DNA of 64,000 bases, taken from Obelidium mucronatum (taxonomy: Eukaryota; Chytridiomycota; Chytridiomycetes; Chytridiales; Chytriomycetaceae). Under the pieces are notes generated by a model, which was not told where the DNA came from, ran no database searches, and was given only the letters and a program-made list of their open reading frames with translations. Positions 57,492 to 64,000 of the stretch are shown in pieces (within the stretch, counting starts at the first letter, position 1; every line of letters begins with the position of its first letter). The stretch spans positions 1 through 64,000 of the forward strand of contig JAIVFH010000105.1 in NCBI GenBank assembly GCA_025765595.1. Direction: 5' to 3'. The position numbers were made by a program, and so were the translations under genes.

Positions 57492-60400
57492 ATGCCTGAT
57501 GCTCAGCCAGACATTGAACAGATGGCCGTGATGATGCAGTCTCTCGGATTCGAGCTGACGACACTCGAAGGAACTCCGGACAGGTTGGATCCACTGACGC
57601 CCGTCTCTCCCAACAGCAGTCTTACCCCCTCAATTCACCCACAGCATCTCCAAAGCAGTCAGGCACTCTGTTGTCAGCATTCCCACTTCCGTTCATGCCG
57701 CTGATTCAACTCAATATGTCAAGTACGCATACGATCATCTGCTCCACGGCAACAGGGACAGCTATTCATCAATAGATACAATCAACACAGTTCCCCGTAC
57801 ATCTGTGAGCAGCCCTCAACAGCAGCAGCGGAAACAAGAACAACAACAACAACATCATAATAATACTTCCGCCAACGGTCTCTCCTTTTCTCACATCAAC
57901 TCACTTGTTCAAAAGTGGGGCGGGCGGGACGCTCTCAAAGGTCTTTCCGTCAACAATGTGTCTTCCAAATTTGTGAATTCTGCCACTCCCGAACTATCAT
58001 TCTGCGATGTATACCTTCAATCGCCTTCTACTGTGTCTCTTGTACGGAAAGCAGACTGGTACATTTGCTATTCTTCCAGCGATTCGTTGTTTTTGGATCT
58101 CCTCGATGGAATACGAATGTTTTTCGTGGATCAAGGGATGGGTCTGACGGAAGATGTCACTGTCTGGCTTGATGTATTTTCTTGCCCTTTGCGGATGCAG
58201 ACGACGAGACGGGATCCAAGTTTTGTTGACGCTTGTCTCAAAGGTACCAATGAAAGCTTTCAACGCAAATTGAACGATTTTTTTTTCCCCACCCCTAGAT
58301 ATTCCCAACATGTTGCTCCTTCTTCATCCATGGAATGACCCCACCTCCGTCAAATCCGCTTGGAACCTCTACGAAATCCATGCTTTTGCAAGAAGGCAAA
58401 AAAACATCAAAATCGCCTTCATGTCAGAGCAAGAGGCCGCTTTATTTGCAAACGCACTTGTGGATAATCCCCTGGACGTTTACAATCAACTGAAACTGAA
58501 TGTTGCCGCTGCCAGTGTGGGGACTGTCCCGAAACTATCGCACAAGCAGCTAGAGGATATCAAACTCTCTGTCATTCTGGTTCTTGAAGAGTGGTTGATC
58601 CAACAGCTTGACGATGGACTTGAGCAAGCGTCGTCTCACAACAACCCAATAATGAAGCAGAAGAAATGCGATGGAAACAAGCACTCGGGATCCTATACAA
58701 GGAAATGGGAAACCCGAACTCGCGCTCCCCTTACTTCGACAAGTAGTTACATTCCATAAACGATTCTATGGACCCGATGATGCACAGACATTCAAAAGCA
58801 CAGTGAACCTCGGGAACACTGTTGTTTGAAATCGCCAGCGCTTCCTCCTCGGAGTCGGCGGCGGCGATCCCCGATTACACTATTCCTGCCATTCCTTCCC
58901 TCTGGAAATGGAAGGAAACGGGGTACAATCCCAAGCAACAGCCTCGAAGCCCCGCTCTTATTATTAGAATCCGTATCCCTCCATGCCTCGCTACACAGCC
59001 AAGAACCCCACTATTTCACCCTCTTCAATACCCTTGGGAACATTCACCTCAAACTCGCACCCGTAACAACAAGCGATTCAGCAGTATCTGCAAGAGCATC
59101 TGCAGCAGCAATCACAGCCTTCCGTCTCGCTCTCGGCTGGACAACCCAACACCTCCCTATCGATTCCTTGCAATCTCTCACTGTTCAATTCAACCTCGGT
59201 ACTGCGTATATAATTGCACAGGACTTTGTGAATGCGGAGCGGGTGTTGACGCAGTGTCATGATGTTTGTAAATATACATTGGGGAAACAAGATCCACGAA
59301 CGATTGAGTCGTTCCATTCGTTGCTTTTGGTTCAATCACGGCGGAGTCGGACCGGTGGTAGGTGGTAGCCTGCCGAGGAGGAGGAGGAGGGAGAAGTTGT
59401 GTTGCCGATTTCAGAGCAAGAACTTTTGGACCACGTCCACCGAGTTGAGAAAGTATTTGGTGGGGAAGGCGGCCATGTGATGGCTATGGAAGCCCGTTCA
59501 ATGATGAAGAAAAAGTATCGAGGCGGCAGCAGCAGCAGCAGCAAGTTGCTAGAGATGTCGCCCACAAAACGGGAGGAAATGGAGTCGTTCCGGAAGGATA
59601 CAATCAAAATGTATTCTGGATGGTATGGGTCACGAACGCATGTCCTTGTGCTTCGAGAGTGGATCGAGTGGGCCTAGTTATTATGCAATGCAAGATGATA
59701 TCAAGAGCGCGAGACAAGTTTATCAAGAGTATCGAAATGAAGTGGCTTCTGATGATGAACAAGTGGAACGATGGCGTTGCATTAGAGCTTCTAGACTTTT
59801 GCGTTGTCTTTGGAACGAAATTGGAACAACAGCAGCAACCACAAGACCAGCAAAATCAAACCCCTCAACCTTCAGCAGACGACAATAACGAAACAACCAC
59901 CTTTTTCGAAAAGGCAATCTCCCTAATCTCAACCTACCCACAAGAAATCCCCTCCACCGTGGGCCTCACCTGTCTCGACTTGATATCTCGCCATTTCACA
60001 ATCCACAAACGATTCGAGAAAGCAGCTGCATCCCATCGCGCGAAAGCACAATTCCAAATAACCCTCCTGCAACGACAACAACAACAACAAGAACAGCAAC
60101 AACAACCAGACACAGCAGTCGACATGAACGATCTCTTGAACTCATTCAGCAACGCAGGCGACTGTTTCATAAACGCCGGTCAACACCACGCCGCCGAATC
60201 GCAATACTTGGAAGTCTACCACAGAATGTCGACAGTCGTTCCCCCAACATATCCACTTTTTTTAGAGCTACTGAAGGAATGGGCTGTGAAATGCGAGTCG
60301 AGTTTGTTTCACGAAATGTGGATTGAGAAGGTGGATTTAATCCAAGGACCCGTGGAAGCCGTGATGGCAAGGTATGAAGCGGGTTGCTTTTGGGAGCAAA

Positions 60401-61016
60401 AAAAAAGTTGCGGGATTTGGAGAAGGCTGTTTGGTTTTGGAAGGAGGCTGTTTTGATGGCGCAGGATTCGTTTGGCGTTGATCATGCGCAGACTTTGGAA
60501 GTCAAGCGAACTGTTGGGTTTTCGTTGAAAGCGTTGGGAAGGTATGAATTGGCGGAGGAGTATTATGTGAGTGTGTTGGCTGTGTATGAAAAAGCGTTTG
60601 GGTTTGGGGATCGGAAAACGGTTGTAGTTTCAGTGGGGTTAGCGGAACTGTATGAGCAGTCGGGGAAATTGGATCTTGCTGAGCAGCAGTATCTCAAACA
60701 TGTACATATTTTGATTAAAAAGGAAGGGATTCAGAGTTCAGTGACGATGGATCTTGTCAAGTGGTTGGCGAAATTCTATATTCGGCGAGGGCGGTGGTTG
60801 GAGGCGAAACATTTGTGTTTGCATAGGGTTGTGTTTGATGGATTGGTGGCTAAGCAGTTTCCGTTATCCCGGGATCCAACGGTTCATGATGATATGTTGA
60901 ATGTTTTGTCGCATTTGGAGGGTGGCGATATCGCTGGCGATGCCGGCGAAGCAAGAATCAAGCAATTAATAGAGGTGGAAGGAAAGCAAGAATTCCAAAA
61001 GCTAATGAAGAAATAA
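57492..61016 (+). pseudogene. TIR-like domain + TPR gene, copy 3, with many frame breaks
   Basis: Diverged third member. It begins M-P-D-A-Q-P-D-I-E-Q-M-A-V (like the L-A-E-Q-L-Q-I-L-G segment), then I-N-S-L-V-Q-K-W-G-G-R and the TIR-like domain (W-Y-I-C-Y-S-S-S-D-S-L-F-L, V-T-V-W-L-D-V-F, W-N-L-Y-E-I). TPR-like helices end near 61016 with G-L-A-E-L-Y and K-H-L-C-L-H-R. From 58630 on the homologous sequence hops between frames at least six times in both directions (near 58650, 58735, 58825, 58935, 59780 and 60400, the last in an A9 run). There is also an in-frame TAG near 59366. Poly-Gln expansions (CAA/CAG) occur near 57815 and 60075. Decay is the simplest reading; sequencing error in homopolymers may add to it. 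Confidence 0.7.
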
Positions 61017-61057
61017 ATTCGTGTATTATTATACCGTCCCCATAGTTTTTTTTTTTT

Positions 61058-62186
61058 TCATTCTTTATCCCACATATCCAAAAACTGCACAAGAGTGTGA
61101 AACTCTCCCCGTTCACCCATCAAATCCACATTCTCAGGAAAATCACTCCTTTCCAACAACTCTTTGGTATAAGGCCAACTTCTAGCACCACCATCATCCT
61201 CATCACCCTTCTCAACAACACTTTCCACCCAGAATCTAAACTCCTCCTTCTCAAACACAGCAAACTGAATTTTGATTTCAAATTCCTCACAAAGACTCCA
61301 CAACCGCGGCAACAGCACTGATTTGTAATCCAGCCCGAATAGGGGGAACCGACATGGAACCAATGAACCAAACGAGGCTTCCCTCCAACTTCGAATGTCT
61401 TGCAAAAACAAGTCCCCGAAAACAAGAAACTTGATTTTAGGGGAATGATGAGTGACTGACTGAGGAATTCATTGTTGCCTTTCCGAGAATTGTCAGTTGA
61501 ATGCTTTCATTTCAGTACTCAATCTGACAAAGAGCCGCAGTAACAGTTTGAATATAAGTTTCATTTCCGGCATTAGGGCCCCGCGGGGCAAGGAGAAGCG
61601 GGAGGTTCAATGCCGAAGCTTGAGCGCAAATGTCAGGAACAGATACATTCTGGATGGGGACCTTGTTTGTTTCCGGGTCGATTGTAGTGAGAAGAACGAT
61701 TTGGGTTGTTGTAGGGTTGATGCGTTGCATGGTGTGTGTGAGGGCGAGGAAAGAGTCTTTGCCGCCGCTCCAGAACATTAGCAATCAGAGAGTTTGGGGG
61801 TAGCGTTTCGAGTTCGGGTGAAGTGTCATTGTTGTTTGTTGTTGTTGTTGTTGATGATGATTTGTGGTATAGTGAATCTAGATCGCCCTTCTTGTACAGG
61901 GACGGTTTTAGGAAAACTGGCGATTTGATCTTGTTGTTTGGATTCCTCCATTTGGCGCTGACTCGAGTGTGTGCGTAAGGGCAATGGCGGCATTTGTTTC
62001 CTTTGAGGTTGGTTTAGTAATGGCAGGTCCAAAGACTCGTTTTTTTTTGTTACCACAGCATTCTTGCTTGGACTTCAAGTACCACTCGGTCATTACAGTG
62101 TATCCAGTGGCTGGATCTACATAGGTTTCCTGCTTTGCTTCACAGGCAGCCTTGTGGCTCTCTTCAATCTCAACTTCGAATGCCAT
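61058..62186 (-). CDS. DUF5522 zinc-binding-like domain fused to a PP-loop ATPase domain
   Basis: Exon 1 (62186-62054) and exon 2 (from 62000) join as TGC TGT G|GA AAC AAA and give C-C-G-N-K-C-R-H-C-P-Y-A-H. With the upstream H-K-A-A-C and Y-V-D-P-A-T-G-Y this is the full DUF5522 signature. The frame runs through a Ser/Thr/Asn linker to about 61780. One surplus base (ATT GCT A|ATG) then leads into M-F-W-S-G-G-K-D-S-F-L-A-L, the PP-loop of the ATP-binding-4 family, to which diphthine-ammonia ligase DPH6 belongs. After an intron (about 61440-61515) the domain continues with F-G-D-L-F-L-Q-D-I-R-S-W and G-E-R-G-E-F-H-T. Alternatively two separate genes, the second starting at ATG 61778. Substrate unknown. 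Confidence 0.65.
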
Positions 62187-62344
62187 TTCTGACAGTTTTT
62201 CTTTTTGAAGATGTGATCAGATACACAACAGCCACTCACTGGAACATGATTTACTTCCCCCAATTAATCAATAACTTAAAAAAAAAAACGCTTGCCCAAC
62301 CCAATGCATAAACTCATGCCTCAACTTCCCAACCCATAGGAACT

Positions 62345-63353
62345 CTAATTGTAGCACCCTTCAACCCGTGAAAAGCACATTGTTACCGTAACATCAAACA
62401 TTTCATCACTCTTCTCCAAGACTTGAACAGTACCACGCTGCACTTTGGAAGTCTCTGTAGCGATTCGCGTAATGCTCAATTCACTTGCTGGTAAAGAGGG
62501 CAACCCAAAGACTGCAGTTTCATGGACGCCCTTTTCAGTACGAGAGCATTCGCGATGGTGTTCCGCTTCCCAGTCAGAGGCTTGGCATAGTTCTGAGCAG
62601 TAGGCTACGCATTCGCATTGATTGCATTTGAATAGAGTGATATCTTTGGACAGAGGAGAAGCGCCGCACCAGAAGCACACAGTGAGGGAAGTCGATTGCT
62701 GTTGCGGAGTCGGATTTCTGGATAATGATCCTGCCAGCGGTCTTAATCTTTTCCGGATCCGAGTTGAGTGATTTTCTGGATCACGATGCATTCGTCGGTC
62801 GTTGTGGCGTACAGATAGACATCGGCGACAGTCGGGGGCGTTGAGCAGGAAGGCCAGCAGGGCGGCCATCGCGCGCTTGTGCAGCGCGTCTTTGATTTGC
62901 GGCAGCGGCAGCGGGGCGGCGATTGCGCCACCGGCGACGAACGACTTCGAACGGCAGCGTGCGCAGCGCAAGCGCAAACTCGCGCAGCACCGCGACTTTC
63001 GGCCTGCAGGCAGCGCGCACACGGCGAGGCGCGTCGCGTTGGCGCTGAGCCACGCCAGCGGCGACACTGGCGACACTGGGACAGAGACGCCCTTGGCTTT
63101 CTGTGCGGCCCGCGCGGCTTTGCTGTGCTTCGCCGTAGGTGCCGCGACTGACCACACGGCAGGCGCGTCAAACACGCTCTGCTGGTGCTGCTCAGAGCCC
63201 TCGACAACCCGCGCAGTGCGCCGCCTTGAACTTGGCCACGGCTTCGCTGCTAGGTTCGACGCCAATCCACACTGCCTTCTGCATGTACTGCTTGAAGCCA
63301 GAGCCTAGCACGAGTCCAAGCGGCTGCTCGGGCGGTGGCGGCGGCGATGACAT
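62345..63353 (-). CDS. MYND zinc-finger protein
   Basis: Start 63353 (M-S-S-P-P-P-P-P-E-Q). Early segment F-K-Q-Y-M-Q-K-A-V-W-I-G-V, then a GC-rich helical region without recognised domain. Near the C-terminus is a MYND finger: C-F-W-C, then F-K-C-N-Q-C, Y-C-S-E-L-C, and H-H-R-E-C, with correct spacing for two zinc ions. After it come about 70 residues. MYND domains mediate protein-protein contacts, often in transcriptional or methyltransferase proteins; no SET domain is seen. The frame needs a +1 move near 63205-63220 (H-C-A|V-V-E-G); without it the longer part has no ATG. Divergent with the F-box/ankyrin gene. Confidence 0.6.
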
Positions 63354-63398
63354 CTGATCTGCAGTTGTCTGAAAGAAAAAAGAAACAAAAAGAAAGAA

Positions 63399-64000
63399 TG
63401 CTCAGCCACTTTGCCCACAGAGACTCTGCTGCAGATCATTGCCCTGCTGCCGTGGGACAACACACACGCGCTCGACGCGCTGCTCTCATCGTGCCGCAAG
63501 CTGTATTCCCTGCTGTCGGACGTGCGCGTTGCGAAAACCCACCTGTCAAACGCCCTCGCCCACAGAGCATTAAAGGCAAACGCCTGGCGAAAGACGGCCG
63601 TTCTGAAAGACATTGTCCAAGATCTGACTTTGTCTACGGGCGGTGGCCCCTTCTGCTGCCCCATTTGCTGCCCTTCCTCTCGCGTACAAAGCTGCTCTCT
63701 TCCACGACCTGTTTTGTGAATTTGCTCCCGTTTCAAAGGCTTCTCAAGTCCACGTGTTTTCGTCTCTTTCCAGATTCTTGTCCGAGTCTCTGGCTGTTGA
63801 AATGGTCAAGCTTCTCTTGGAGTATGATTCCTCCTTCTCGAGTCTTTCGGATTTCAATGACTTGAAGCAGAATAGTAATCATAGTAAAAAGAACAAAAAA
63901 GTTAGCTGGACTGTTGTTTTCAGCTGGGCGTGTCGGTTTGGATTCCGTGGTGTTGTGGAAGTTTTGTTGCAGTGTTCGCGAGTGAATCCATCCGTGAATA
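63399..64000 (+). CDS. F-box + ankyrin-like protein (3' end outside window)
   Basis: An F-box-like start L-P-T-E-T-L-L-Q-I-I-A-L-L-P-W (63408 onward), with L-L-S-S-C-R-K-L-Y-S-L-L after it, is followed by a helical region. In the +1 frame from about 63640 come A-L-F-H-D-L-F-C-E-F, E-M-V-K-L-L-L-E-Y, and an ankyrin-type stretch W-A-C-R-F-G-F-R-G-V-V-E-V-L-L-Q up to the window end. Frame changes are needed at about 63408 (ATG CTC AGC CAC then +1, or an upstream exon spliced at the CACAG near 63419) and at 63640-63660 (run GGCCCC). Start is uncertain. Probably an SCF adaptor. Confidence 0.5.

Overview
This is nuclear DNA of a compact fungal genome. Genes are closely packed, introns are short (about 45-95 nt, apart from two repeat-filled introns), and flanks are AT-rich. 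The gene mix fits a zoosporic fungus, most likely a chytrid of the Chytridiales type. It includes a Crinkler-type effector-like protein, Yap-type bZIP factors, TIR-like/TPR proteins, multi-cNMP-binding-domain proteins, 7TM receptors with an E-R-Y motif, a GH18 chitinase and a canonical U6 snRNA. The lineage is inferred from family content only; no rDNA is present.

Layout. 1-6.4 kb: NAA35/Mak10 (NatC subunit, 5' end outside the window), convergent with a DED1/DDX3 helicase whose motif-II intron holds six 54-bp hairpin repeats. 6.4-16 kb is a scarred region. It has an F-box gene, a 5'-truncated GH18 chitinase, an EF-Ts/Crinkler chimera, and an SCY1-like remnant split by a tRNA-derived SINE with a perfect 14-bp target-site duplication. 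A truncated second copy of the F-box gene ends in an A32 run, and a 7TM gene lies next to a decayed paralogue. 16.8-23.2 kb: MOT1/BTAF1. 23.2-25.4 kb: two tail-to-tail 7TM receptor-like genes. 25.4-26.7 kb: an F-box gene. 26.8-35.5 kb: four tandem genes, each with a coiled coil and three cyclic-nucleotide-binding domains. 35.7 kb: U6 snRNA. 36.2-38.9 kb: a probably myristoylated SH3 protein whose SH3-splitting intron is packed with the same kind of hairpin as the DED1 intron. 39-46.2 kb: four bZIP genes and one relic on the minus strand. 46.4-61 kb: an S9 peptidase, two intact TIR-like/TPR genes, a bZIP gene and a decayed third TIR-like/TPR copy. 61-64 kb: a DUF5522/PP-loop protein, a MYND protein and an F-box/ankyrin gene running off the window.

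Themes. Conserved housekeeping genes (NAA35, DED1, MOT1, U6) are interleaved with tandemly expanded signalling and regulatory families (7TM, cNMP-binding, bZIP, TIR-like/TPR). The two intact TIR-like/TPR genes form a mosaic of identical and diverged blocks, which indicates gene conversion. The DNA between them still carries the tails of a bZIP gene and an S9 peptidase gene, so a multigene block was duplicated. At least ten otherwise intact genes have one surplus base (+1 shift), four of them at a C-CTT-Y context. These are either residual consensus insertions or +1 frameshifting, and should be checked against reads.

All gene models are by eye. Splice sites are quoted where reading-frame continuity and GT/AG agree; other boundaries are approximate.
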